Source: Acidobacteriota bacterium (GTDB lineage: Bacteria; Acidobacteriota; Terriglobia; Acidiferrales; UBA7541). Taken from it: a DNA stretch of 11,281 nt. Shown here in pieces: positions 1 to 7,303 of the stretch. The position numbers and the translations under genes are program-made. Location of the stretch: the NCBI GenBank assembly GCA_003224195.1, contig QHYP01000038.1:1393-12673 (forward strand), in the 5' to 3' direction. Every line of letters begins with the position of its first letter. Positions within the stretch are counted from its first letter, which is position 1. The notes under the pieces were generated by a model, which had not been told where the DNA came from, did not search any database, and worked only from the letters and a program-made list of their open reading frames with translations.

Positions 1-2
1 AC

Positions 3-218
3 ACCTTCGACAAGGTGGACATCCGCGAGCTGAAGCTGCACACGGCGCTTGCTGCGGTCACAGCCTGGGGCATCGCTGACCGCGCCGAGCCGCTTGGCAA
101 GCGCCTCACGCGCTCGGAAATCGAAGAGCAAATGCGGGCGACCGGCCTCGATCAGCAGTTGAAGATCCTCGGCTATTGGGACGCCTGGCAAACCGGCGCC
201 CGCGGCCGCAAGCCGTAG
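3..218 (+). CDS. 3' end of an unidentified gene (partial)
   Basis: This is the C-terminal 71 residues of a reading frame that is already open at the left edge and ends at TAG 216-218. A GTG codon at 15 lies in frame, but the frame stays open upstream of it with similar codon use, so it is probably internal. The piece is mostly helical, charged and soluble-looking, with a middle segment rich in Arg, Glu and Leu and a basic tail ending GRKP. No signal peptide, membrane segment or catalytic motif is visible. I do not recognise the family. The neighbours (ruvX, mltG) do not settle its role, since a promoter-like -10 element separates it from ruvX. That it codes is likely from its high third-position GC; its product is unknown. 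Confidence 0.55.
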   Translation, partial: TFDKVDIRELKLHTALAAVTAWGIADRAEPLGKRLTRSEIEEQMRATGLDQQLKILGYWDAWQTGARGRKP

Positions 219-328
219 TCGTTGGAGTTGTGCCCCGTTGTCGTGGCCAAGGCGCAGTGAAGTTGAATCGACAGATACCCAAAGAAAACATCCTCTCACG
301 CATCGAAGCCCCGTTCCGGCCGACACGC

Positions 329-334
329 TATAAT
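329..334 (+). promoter_or_regulatory. Perfect TATAAT -10 element just upstream of ruvX
   Basis: TATAAT at 329-334 matches the sigma-70 -10 consensus exactly and stands out in GC-rich DNA. The expected transcription start, about 7 bases downstream, falls at about 341, next to the ATG at 342. No good -35 hexamer is seen 16-19 bases upstream (the bases there are around AAGCCC), and no strong Shine-Dalgarno precedes the ATG. If used, this promoter would make a nearly leaderless mRNA for ruvX and perhaps for the co-directional genes after it. Confidence 0.4.
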
Positions 335-341
335 TGAAAAG

Positions 342-844
342 ATGATTTCGTCGCGCCAGAGCGTGGAGAACGCGACGCCCGCGCCGCAGCGCACACCGGA
401 ACCGGGGCGCATTCTTGCCCTGGACTATGGCAGGGCGCGCATCGGGCTGGCTTTAGCGGATGGCCAGGCGCGATTGGCGCGGCCCCTTTCGGTGCTGGCG
501 CGGAAGAATCGCGGCGAGGACCTGCGCCGGCTGCGGGGCCTTGTTCGTGAGTACGGGGTCACGCGTATCGTCCTGGGCTTGCCGCTTCGCCTGGACGGCA
601 CGCGCGGCGGCGCCTGCGCAAACAGCTCGGTCTGCCGGTCGACTTGATGGACGAGCGGCTGTCAAGCTGGGAGGCTGAAGCGTTGCTTGCGGTAAAGGAG
701 AAGAAGATTAGCCATAGAGATTTCGAGAACGCAAAGAAATCGAGAAAGAAAAACAGGAAAGAGAATCCCGTGGACGCCGTGGCTGCAGCGGTGATCTTGC
801 GCGAATTCCTGGCGCAACGAGATCGAGGGAAGGAGCGAGACTGA
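342..844 (+). pseudogene. ruvX: ruvX (yqgF), Holliday-junction resolvase-like, frameshifted by an internal deletion
   Basis: RuvX/YqgF is an RNase H-fold nuclease linked to Holliday-junction resolution and, in E. coli, 16S rRNA 5' processing. The first frame (from ATG 342) has ILALDYG with the first catalytic Asp (residue 28) and the GLPLRLDGT motif, then runs into a stop at about 647. The rest lies in another frame from about 611 to TGA 842-844. It holds DERLSS with the catalytic Glu and the NPVDAVAAA segment with the last catalytic Asp. Aligned to E. coli YqgF from memory, GTRG should be followed by about 11 more residues before RLRKQLG, and only 2 bases remain. The gap is thus about 31 bases, and restoring it gives a clean 178-codon gene. 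All three acidic catalytic residues survive, so the damage is one event. It sits in a GGCGGCGGCGCC run, so slippage or an assembly error is possible. It lies just ahead of mltG, as in many genomes. Confidence 0.85.
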
Positions 845-845
845 C

Positions 846-1943
846 GTGGCCCGACGCCGCAAAAAGTCTATCGCGCGGATGGCCGTCTGGCTCGTGGCGC
901 TCGCCCTGCTTGCCTCAGCGGGGGTCGCCTATTGGCTGTGGAGAGGCATCGCCGCGCCTTACCAGGGCTTCGCGAAGGAAGGAGTCTTCGTGGATATCCC
1001 GCACGGTGCATCGCTACGCACGGCGGGATATCTTCTGGAGAGAAACGGTGTGATCCGCAGCGCAATTGCTTTCGAGCTCTACGCGCGGCAACATCCGCGG
1101 CGCACCATCGTGGCGGGCGAATATTTCTTCGATCATCCGGTTTCGGAGCGCGATGTCTTTTGGACGCTGGCAAGCGGCAAGGTATTTGAACAGCCTTTCG
1201 TGGTGCGCGAGGGCCAAACGATGTTTGACATCGCGCGGAACTTGGAGACCGGCAAGTTTATGCGGGCGCAGGAATTCATGAATATAATGTACAACACCGC
1301 TCCGATCCGCGATCTCGTTCCCCGCGCATGGAGCCTGGAGGGTTTCCTCTTTCCCGCGACGTACAAGTTTCCGCGGCATCCCAAGGCCCAGGATGTTGCC
1401 AACGCCATGGTGCAAAAGTTCAAGGAACACTGGGCGCGTATTGCAGCGGGCGCGGATGCGCCTGACGTCAACAGTGTCGCGACGCTGGCATCGCTCGTTG
1501 AGCGGGAAACGCCGCAGCCGGATGAGCGGCCTCTCGTGGCGGGTGTGTTCGAAAACCGCCTGTCGCGCAGGATAGCCCTGCAATGCGATCCCACGGTGAT
1601 CTACGCTCTCGAACGCGCGGGACAATACAAGGGCGTTCTCTCGAGCGCGGACCTGCACGTCGATTCGCCCTATAACACGTACCGCTACCGGGGCTTGCCG
1701 CCGGGACCGATCGGCAATCCGGGCGAGGCTTCGCTTCAGGCGGCGCTTGCGCCCGCGGAAACGGACTATCTTTATTTCGTGGCTAACGCGCATGGCGGGC
1801 ATTTCTTCGCTGAGACGCTGGCGGAGCACAACCGCAACGTGGCACGATACCGCCGTCTGATGGCCGGGCGGCCTGCTGACCCCGAGCCTCCACCCGCCCC
1901 AGCCCACCGGAGAAAGGCGCGCCGCAAGAGCCACTTGCGATGA
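846..1943 (+). CDS. mltG: Endolytic murein transglycosylase MltG (YceG-like)
   Basis: MltG cuts nascent glycan strands of peptidoglycan inside the chain, leaving 1,6-anhydro ends, and is thought to set strand length at the inner membrane. The 365-residue protein has a basic N-terminus (ARRRKK) and one membrane anchor at about residues 11-33, so the rest is periplasmic. A LysM-like region covers about 45-115. The catalytic YceG domain contains SLVERET at 216-222, where Glu219 fits the known catalytic Glu. VAGVFENRLS and LQCDPTVIYAL follow, then the SPYNTYR and GLPPGPIGNPG signature (about 274-293). Length is normal for the family. The C-terminus (about 341-365) is a Pro/Arg/Lys-rich tail. It starts at GTG 846, directly after the ruvX stop, and its stop overlaps the next ATG by 4 bases (ATGA, 1940-1943), which points to translational coupling. 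Confidence 0.96.
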   Translation: MARRRKKSIARMAVWLVALALLASAGVAYWLWRGIAAPYQGFAKEGVFVDIPHGASLRTAGYLLERNGVIRSAIAFELYARQHPRRTIVAGEYFFDHPVSERDVFWTLASGKVFEQPFVVREGQTMFDIARNLETGKFMRAQEFMNIMYNTAPIRDLVPRAWSLEGFLFPATYKFPRHPKAQDVANAMVQKFKEHWARIAAGADAPDVNSVATLASLVERETPQPDERPLVAGVFENRLSRRIALQCDPTVIYALERAGQYKGVLSSADLHVDSPYNTYRYRGLPPGPIGNPGEASLQAALAPAETDYLYFVANAHGGHFFAETLAEHNRNVARYRRLMAGRPADPEPPPAPAHRRKARRKSHLR

Positions 1944-2509
1944 CGGATACCCTCAAGACAAAAAAAGCGATGATCCTGGACGCGGCGCAAGCGCTCGGCG
2001 CGGAGCGTTTCACGCCCGCCGAGATCGAACAGTTGCGCCGCAAACTGCTCGCAGAGCACGGCCCCGAAGGAAAGACCGGCGCGGATTACATCGCCGAAGT
2101 GCTCAAAGATGCGGGGCTGAAAGTTGTCCTGACGCAGCAGGAAGAAGCCGAAGAGCAGTACGAGGAGGAATTCGACGATCTGCTGCACTTCCGCACGCTC
2201 GAGGACGCGGAAGTCTGCCTTACTCGGCTGGACGAGTTGGTGCAAAAGTTCCGCAAGCAGGGCGAGAGGGCGGCAATCGAGCGCGTGCTGGAAATCGCGC
2301 GGCTCGGCAGACGCCGGGCCGAGATGATTGCGCGTAACCCAAAGGTCGAAGCCGCGAAGCGCGCGGAGAAAATGGAGATTGCCAACTGGTTCCGCATCTG
2401 GCTGGAGACGCCGGACGCGTTCTTCGACTGGCTGGACGTGCGAAAACAATCCCCTGAGTACAGAGAGCAGTTCGGCGACAGCGGCGGGGCAGAGGCCGCC
2501 GCGGAATAA
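1940..2509 (+). CDS. Conserved-looking helical protein of unknown function, 189 residues
   Basis: I do not recognise this family. The protein is soluble, very rich in Glu, Arg, Lys and Ala, and almost entirely helical by eye. It has no signal peptide, membrane segment or Cys pair. Residues 24-60 (FTPAEIEQLRRKLLAEHG and on to a GADYIAEVLKDAGL stretch) look like a helical bundle that could bind nucleic acid or protein. Residues about 66-80 are an acidic Glu-rich run. Residues about 95-150 form a long amphipathic, coiled-coil-like region. A Trp/Phe-rich patch (NWFRIWLETPDAFFDWLD, about 149-166) is a possible binding surface. Its ATG overlaps the mltG stop by 4 bases, so it is translated with mltG. 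It ends in TAATGA and is followed 3 bases later by the next ATG. Placement suggests an envelope or housekeeping role, but that is only inference. Confidence 0.85.
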   Translation: MTDTLKTKKAMILDAAQALGAERFTPAEIEQLRRKLLAEHGPEGKTGADYIAEVLKDAGLKVVLTQQEEAEEQYEEEFDDLLHFRTLEDAEVCLTRLDELVQKFRKQGERAAIERVLEIARLGRRRAEMIARNPKVEAAKRAEKMEIANWFRIWLETPDAFFDWLDVRKQSPEYREQFGDSGGAEAAAE

Positions 2510-2512
2510 TGA

Positions 2513-2710
2513 ATGGACGAGCTGCCGTACTCGCTGGAAGTCGAGGTGCCGGCTAGCGGCGAGTTCTTTCCCCTGGAGCTTTTCAGCCACCTCGATCGCG
2601 TCCGCAAATTCGGCAAGACAAGGGACGTTTCGTTTCGCGAAGAGTCGGCGCGCAAACAAAGTGCGAATGGAGTTCCGGCAGATTGGAACCAGGTGAGGCG
2701 CCAAGGATGA
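2513..2710 (+). CDS. Small protein of unknown function, 65 residues, translationally coupled
   Basis: This short frame opens at ATG 2513, 3 bases after the previous stop (TAA TGA ATG), and ends with an ATGA overlap (2707-2710) onto the start of the VOC gene. Both junctions fit reinitiation. Over the first 46 codons about four fifths end in G or C, as in the neighbouring genes, which supports real coding. The last 18 or so codons lose this bias. The peptide starts MDELPYSLEVEVPASGEFF, has a LELFSHLDRVRKFG helix and a polar tail. There is no signal peptide or membrane segment. No family is recognised. It could instead be the remains of a longer gene with a random tail, but the exact ATGA junction argues for a working gene. 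Confidence 0.5.
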   Translation: MDELPYSLEVEVPASGEFFPLELFSHLDRVRKFGKTRDVSFREESARKQSANGVPADWNQVRRQG

Positions 2711-3081
2711 ATCGAGAAAGACCGCATCTCCTTGGGATGGAACTCTACTTCGAGGATCTCAGTCGGGCCCGCGAATTCTACCTGCGCGTCTTGGGGCTCG
2801 ATTTGAAGGAGGAAGCCGCCGGGCATTTTGCCAGGTTTGATGGGGGCGGCACCTTCCTTTGTCTGGAGAAGAAAGGAACGGAGAATTACCCGTCCAGCGA
2901 CAAAGCGGTGATCTTTCTGGAAGTGACGCACCTGGCCGCGACGCTGGAGAGGATCGGGCGCAAGCATGTCGTTCATGAAGAACCCGCGAGAGGACAAAGG
3001 GCAGCCTGGGCGGTGCTTCACGACCCTGAGGGTCACAACGTGCTGCTCCTGGAGAAAAGGCCAAAAAAGAAACGCCGTTAA
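2707..3081 (+). CDS. VOC-superfamily protein (glyoxalase/bleomycin-resistance fold)
   Basis: The 124-residue protein has the two beta-alpha-beta-beta-beta modules of the vicinal-oxygen-chelate fold. Module one covers about residues 10-55, with the hallmark FEDLSRAREFYLRVLGLDL helix and strand at 15-33 and ending FLCLEKKG. Module two covers about 66-117, with the AATLERIGRK helix and the ending HDPEGHNVLLLEK. Of the four usual metal-ligand positions, the two Glu are kept (E54, E116). The two opening His positions appear to be Gly10 and Ala67, so a metal-free binding role or altered chemistry is possible. The substrate cannot be read from the sequence. The ATG at 2707 is chosen over an in-frame TTG at 2683 because AGGTGAGG (2691-2698) sits 8 bases ahead and the ATG overlaps the previous stop. 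The tail is very basic (KRPKKKRR). Confidence 0.88.
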   Translation: MNRERPHLLGMELYFEDLSRAREFYLRVLGLDLKEEAAGHFARFDGGGTFLCLEKKGTENYPSSDKAVIFLEVTHLAATLERIGRKHVVHEEPARGQRAAWAVLHDPEGHNVLLLEKRPKKKRR

Positions 3082-3146
3082 TCCGCCTCCATCCCGCGGC
3101 GCGTTGACGGGCAACCTGGTGGTTGCTGGATTGCTCCATTTGTACT

Positions 3147-3153
3147 GGAGGAG
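3147..3153 (+). promoter_or_regulatory. Strong Shine-Dalgarno GGAGGAG that fixes a TTG start
   Basis: GGAGGAG lies 10 bases before TTG 3164. That TTG is followed by a short, well-formed lipoprotein signal sequence, whereas the longer upstream frame (from 2966) overlaps the VOC gene and has no signal character. The site therefore sets the start of the LolA/LolB-fold lipoprotein gene. Confidence 0.6.
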
Positions 3154-3163
3154 ATCGAAGCCC

Positions 3164-4078
3164 TTGAGAGCGCGTGTCTCAATCTGGACGGTCTGGCTGA
3201 CACTGGCAGCGCTTTCCTGCGGCTGCAGCGGGGCCATCAAGAGGACCAGGAACGTGCCTGCATCGGCCAGGCCTGTGGTGAAAGATGCCACACTCCAGGA
3301 ATTGCTCGAGGCCTACAACCGAATCGCGCGCGGCGTGCAGAGCCTAACGGCAACCGTCGAGCTCAAGCCCACCGCCGGGTCGCAATACAGCGGCTTGATC
3401 GAGGAGTATCACGAAGTGAAGGCGTTCCTGCTGGCCAAGCGCCCGGCGGACGTGCGCATGATCGGGCAGGCCCCGGTGATCGGCAAGACCGTATTCGACA
3501 TGGCGAGCGATGGAGAGACGTTTTCCGTCTCCGTGCCGTCCAAACAGAAATTCATCGTCGGCCCGGTGCGCCTGGAAAAGCAGAGCAAAAAGCCGATTGA
3601 AAACCTCCGGCCGCAGCATCTATTGGACGCGTTTCTCTGGCCGGAGATCCGGAAAGAGGAGCAGGTCTTGTTCGAGGAATTCAACGACGAGAAAGGCCGC
3701 TACTACGTACTGACGGTGGTGCGCGGCGGCTACCGCACCGAAATCGCGCGAAAAATCTGGTTCGATCGCACGGACCTGCAAGTTTCACGCATCGAGAATT
3801 TCGGACCGCATGGAGCGCTGCTCTCCGACGTATACCTTTCCGGATGGGAACCGGTAGCGGCAGCGGAGCCCGCCGCGCCTTCTCCCGCATCGGATGCGGT
3901 TCCGGCGTTCCCGCGGACCGTCCGGATCGAGCGGCCGCACGACGATTACCGCTTGGATTTGCGAGTCACGAAGCTGGCGCTGAACGAAGAGATTCCCGCT
4001 GACCGCTTCAAACTGGAACAGCCGGCCGGAGCGGAGCTCGTGCGCGTGGGCGAGGAAGCAGAGGATAAGAAGCCGTGA
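3164..4078 (+). CDS. LolA/LolB-fold lipoprotein (DUF4292-like)
   Basis: The protein is 304 residues long from TTG 3164. Residues 1-21 are a lipoprotein signal: a basic start, a hydrophobic WTVWLTLAAL core, and ALSC with Cys19 as the likely lipidated residue (Cys21 is the alternative). The mature part resembles the LolA/LolB half-barrel used to hold acyl chains. It begins with a helix (LQELLEAYNRIARGVQSL, 44-61), then strands (about 63-160) with MASDGETFSVSVPSKQKFIVG, and ends in the family-like EEIPADRFKLEQPAGAELV (275-292). A Pro/Ala-rich insert sits at about 231-250. LolB-type proteins receive lipoproteins at the outer membrane. Because the gene overlaps the ABC permease gene by 4 bases, a matching role here is reasonable but inferred. 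An alternative is a lipoprotein partner of a MacB-like exporter. Confidence 0.8.
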   Translation: MRARVSIWTVWLTLAALSCGCSGAIKRTRNVPASARPVVKDATLQELLEAYNRIARGVQSLTATVELKPTAGSQYSGLIEEYHEVKAFLLAKRPADVRMIGQAPVIGKTVFDMASDGETFSVSVPSKQKFIVGPVRLEKQSKKPIENLRPQHLLDAFLWPEIRKEEQVLFEEFNDEKGRYYVLTVVRGGYRTEIARKIWFDRTDLQVSRIENFGPHGALLSDVYLSGWEPVAAAEPAAPSPASDAVPAFPRTVRIERPHDDYRLDLRVTKLALNEEIPADRFKLEQPAGAELVRVGEEAEDKKP

Positions 4079-5172
4079 TGGGCGAATTCATCCTCCGCAA
4101 TTTGTTCCACCGCCCGCTGCGGACGCTGATCGCGGTGCTGGCGGTTGCGGTGGAAGTAACGCTGGTGGTGATAATCGTGGGGCTGACGTCCGGCCTGCTG
4201 ACAGAGACGGCCAAGCGCATTGAAGGCGTCGGCGCCGACATCATGTTGCAGGCGCCCTCTTCGTCCGTGTTTCTGGCCTTCAGCGGATCGCCGATGCCCA
4301 TCAAGATCGCTGACAAGCTGAAAGAATTGAAATACGTTCAGTATGTCTCCCCAGTGCTCTTTCAGTTCAATACTTCCGGCATTGAACTCGTCTATGGAAT
4401 CGACCAGGAGAGCTTTCGCGAAGTCTCCGGCGGCTTCGTGTTTCTCCAGGGCCAGGACATAGAAGGGCCGGACGACCTCCTGGTGGACGACGTGGCCGCA
4501 AAATCGAAGCACGTCACTGCTGGCCAAACCTATCGCATCTTCGACCACGACTGGCGCGTTGCGGGCGTCGTCGAGCACGGCAAGGGCGCGCGGCTCTTTG
4601 TTCCTCTCGCGACGCTCCAGGAGTTGGTCGGCGCGCGCGACAAGGCTTCCGTCTTCTTCCTGAAGTGCACTCGGCCGGAGCATACACCCGACGTCATCGA
4701 ACAGATGCGCCAGCTCTTTCCGCGCTACGAAATCCGCCCGCTGAAGGATTTTCTCTCGCTCATGACTTCCACCAATATTCCCGGGTTGGAGACCTTCATC
4801 GACGCGATGATCGCGCTTGCCGTCGCCATCGGGCTGTTGGTGATTTTTCTTTCGATGTACACCACGGTTATCGAGCGCACTCGCGATATCGGCGTGCTGA
4901 AGTCGCTCGGTGCGGACAAACAGTTCATTGTGCGCGCGCTGCTCGCGGAATCCGTCATGGTTTGCGCCTTCGGGATCATCGCGGGGATCGGCCTGAGCTT
5001 CGCCGTGCGCGCCGGGTTTGTGGCCGTCTTTCCCACGCTGACCATCTTGATCACGCCGGGATGGATGTTGCGCGCCGCGGGAATTGCATTCAGCGGCGCG
5101 GTATTCGGGGCCAGCTATCCGGCCTGGGTGGCCAGCCGCAAAGACCCCGTGGAAGCCCTCTGTTACGACTGA
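4075..5172 (+). CDS. ABC transporter permease, FtsX/MacB type (LolC/E-like)
   Basis: The 365-residue inner-membrane protein has the layout of type VII (mechanotransmission) ABC permeases. TM1 is at about 17-40, a large periplasmic domain at about 45-235, then TM2 (about 240-262), TM3 (about 288-312) and TM4 (about 332-354). The cytoplasmic coupling segment ERTRDIGVLKSLGA (267-280) is the FtsX-domain hallmark, and the end PAWVASRKDPVEALCYD matches the family's closing motif. Such permeases transmit ATPase motion to periplasmic partners, as in LolCDE and MacB. The start is GTG 4075 (GTGA overlap with the previous stop) or ATG 4078, which differ by one residue. Only one permease gene is present, so it probably works as a homodimer with the ATPase at 5328-6074. 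Lipoprotein release is the favoured role from its neighbours; drug or peptide export is the alternative. Confidence 0.92.
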   Translation: MMGEFILRNLFHRPLRTLIAVLAVAVEVTLVVIIVGLTSGLLTETAKRIEGVGADIMLQAPSSSVFLAFSGSPMPIKIADKLKELKYVQYVSPVLFQFNTSGIELVYGIDQESFREVSGGFVFLQGQDIEGPDDLLVDDVAAKSKHVTAGQTYRIFDHDWRVAGVVEHGKGARLFVPLATLQELVGARDKASVFFLKCTRPEHTPDVIEQMRQLFPRYEIRPLKDFLSLMTSTNIPGLETFIDAMIALAVAIGLLVIFLSMYTTVIERTRDIGVLKSLGADKQFIVRALLAESVMVCAFGIIAGIGLSFAVRAGFVAVFPTLTILITPGWMLRAAGIAFSGAVFGASYPAWVASRKDPVEALCYD

Positions 5173-5327
5173 CCGTAGACCTGGCCCGTCGGCTTTTCCT
5201 TCGCCTGTCGGCGGATTCTTGTGACACTGGAGCGCAATGCGATGCCGCTCGGCCGCGCCCGGCTGATTTTCCGCAGCTTAGGGACGTGACGGCGGCCACA
5301 CGCTTGCTCTCCAAAGGCTAGGCAGGG
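5173..5327 (+). other. 155-base gap inside the ABC cluster
   Basis: Every other junction in the preceding part of the cluster is tight, but here permease and ATPase are split by 155 bases. I see no gene, no strong hairpin followed by a T run, and no clear promoter in it. AAAGG at 5313-5317 could serve as a ribosome-binding site for ATG 5328. Just inside the next gene, TACAAT (5342-5347) resembles a -10 element but has no -35 match at the right distance. Confidence 0.4.
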
Positions 5328-6074
<747 letters not shown>

Positions 6075-6075
6075 C

Positions 6076-6465
6076 ATGCGCTCTCTCGGTCGGATCCTCG
6101 AACGCATCTTCTTCTGGTCCTACGAGCGCGGCACGTGGCAATACGACGTCGCCGTGGCGGCCATACTGGTGTTTGTGCTGCTGACTCCGCGGAGCTGGTT
6201 CCACGACGAACCGCAGGTGGGGCTGCCGGCGGCGTCCGGTGGCGTCACCCTGGTCGAAACAGAGGGCGCCACGCGGACCTACCGCGTGGATGCGCGGCTT
6301 CTGGCGCCGCCGTTTCGTACGCCCGAACTCTCGAACGATCTGCACAATACCCTGCAGCGCGCCATACCGGATCTTCGTGGTAAGGGTTTCTCCATCCTCC
6401 GCATCGAGCCCATTCGCGACGCAGACGGCACCGTCATCAGCTACGAAGTTCAGGTGCAGCGCTAG
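6076..6465 (+). CDS. Small single-pass membrane protein of unknown function, 129 residues
   Basis: ATG 6076 comes 1 base after the ATPase stop, with a GGCGGA-like site at about 6065-6070, so it is co-translated with the ATPase. The protein has an aromatic, basic N-terminus (ILERIFFWSYERGTWQYD), one hydrophobic span (about 23-38, VAVAAILVFVLLTP) and a polar domain of about 90 residues that is probably periplasmic. That domain starts with strands (VTLVETEGATRTYRVDARLL), has a helix (SNDLHNTLQRAIPDL) and ends in a strand (ISYEVQVQR). No catalytic residues or known domain are recognised. Its place between the ATPase and the LolA-like carrier suggests it is an accessory part of the same machine, perhaps anchoring or docking a partner; this is inference. 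Confidence 0.82.
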   Translation: MRSLGRILERIFFWSYERGTWQYDVAVAAILVFVLLTPRSWFHDEPQVGLPAASGGVTLVETEGATRTYRVDARLLAPPFRTPELSNDLHNTLQRAIPDLRGKGFSILRIEPIRDADGTVISYEVQVQR

Positions 6466-6583
6466 GCTTGCTCGGCGCTTGGCGTGGGTTGACACACTGC
6501 TCGGAAAGCGCCGTTCCGGTCACGGTTTTGCGTGTGTTAGCATCGAACTTAAGAGAATTGTGCCAAGAACTCCGGCAGGGGAC

Positions 6584-6588
6584 AGGGG
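6584..6588 (+). promoter_or_regulatory. Shine-Dalgarno AGGGG before the TTG start of the LolA-like gene
   Basis: AGGGG lies 6 bases before TTG 6595, and the frame from that TTG begins directly with a signal peptide, so this sets the start. The 129-base spacer (6466-6594) also holds a perfect TTGACA at 6489-6494, but no convincing -10 hexamer lies 16-18 bases after it. A separate promoter for this gene is possible but not shown. Confidence 0.5.
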
Positions 6589-6594
6589 CAAAGC

Positions 6595-7296
6595 TTGAGA
6601 TCGGTATTTTCCCGGACGTACATCAGACTCTGTGTTGTAGTCGCTTGCATTAGCCTCGCATCGGGAGCACAAACGGCCTCCCGCTGGACCACGGAGGCCG
6701 TCGTAAAACAACTCGACAGGGCGGCGGGCGAGTTCCGCAGCCTCACTGCCGACCTCGAGCATGTGAAGTACACGGCGGTCGTCAAAGACGCCTCCACGGA
6801 GTCTGGTCAGATCGCTGTGCGCCGCGACGAGAAAATGCGCATTGAAATCAAAACCCCAGATCCACGCACCATTCTGCGCACCGGCGAGACGCTCTTCTTA
6901 TTCAACCCGAAGATCAATCGCGTCGAAGAGTACGACCTCGGCAAGAACCGCGCCATGGTGGATCAATACGTTTTGTTGGGGTTCGGCACGAAGGGCGAAA
7001 ACCTGAAAAAGCATTACCTGATGACCGTTTTGGGCGAGGAAAACTTCGACAATCGGAAAACTGTCGTGCTGGAGCTAACCCCGAAGTCCGACCACGTGCG
7101 CAGCCAAATCTCCAAGATTCAGATGTGGATCGACGAGTCTTCGTGGGTTCCCGCGCAGCAGAAATTTTTTGAAGCGGGATCGGGCGATTACTTCCTGTTT
7201 CACTACACGAATATCGTCAAGAACGCCCAGCTTCCCGATTCCCGCTTCAAACAGGACTGGCCCAAGGGCGCGACCCGCGTGAAACCGCGTTTCTAG
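6595..7296 (+). CDS. lolA: LolA-like periplasmic outer-membrane lipoprotein carrier
   Basis: LolA shuttles lipoproteins across the periplasm from an inner-membrane ABC transporter to the outer membrane. The 233-residue protein has a signal peptide (basic start, hydrophobic LCVVVACISLAS, cleavage likely after Ala25 or Ala28) and no lipobox Cys, as expected for a soluble carrier. The mature part follows the LolA pattern: a first helix (VVKQLDRAAGEFRSLTADLE), an open sheet with GQIAVRRDEKMRIEI, the TPDPRTILRTGETLFLFNP segment (about 87-105), VEEYDLGKN, a helical stretch ending GENLKKHYLMTVLGEE (about 134-149), then VVLELTPKSDHVRSQISKIQMWID with the late strands, and the final LPDSRFKQDWPKGATRV. 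It starts at TTG with AGGGG 6 bases ahead. It is the last + strand gene of the cluster and converges on ada. LolA-family membership is firm; cargo is inferred. Confidence 0.88.
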   Translation: MRSVFSRTYIRLCVVVACISLASGAQTASRWTTEAVVKQLDRAAGEFRSLTADLEHVKYTAVVKDASTESGQIAVRRDEKMRIEIKTPDPRTILRTGETLFLFNPKINRVEEYDLGKNRAMVDQYVLLGFGTKGENLKKHYLMTVLGEENFDNRKTVVLELTPKSDHVRSQISKIQMWIDESSWVPAQQKFFEAGSGDYFLFHYTNIVKNAQLPDSRFKQDWPKGATRVKPRF

Positions 7297-7303
7297 CGTT
7301 CCT

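Noticed and set aside
1014..1934. A 306-codon minus-strand frame opposite mltG
   Set aside because: mltG has its full set of conserved motifs on the + strand. The antisense product is Arg-rich and matches no fold.
2086..3291. A 401-codon open frame on the minus strand across three + strand genes
   Set aside because: It lies opposite genes with clear domains or coupling (189-residue protein, 65-residue protein, VOC). Its translation is Ser/Arg-rich low-complexity sequence with no recognisable domain, typical of antisense frames in GC-rich DNA.
4665..5321. A 218-codon + strand frame overlapping the permease 3' half and the gap
   Set aside because: It is the +1 shadow of the FtsX-domain coding sequence. 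The part beyond the permease stop shows no domain and no ribosome-binding site.
6489..6518. Perfect TTGACA plus a CGGAA/TTCCG hairpin (9502-type spacing, at 6502-6518) before the LolA-like gene
   Set aside because: No acceptable -10 box lies 16-18 bases after TTGACA. The hairpin has only 5 bp and no T run, so neither a promoter nor a terminator is supported.
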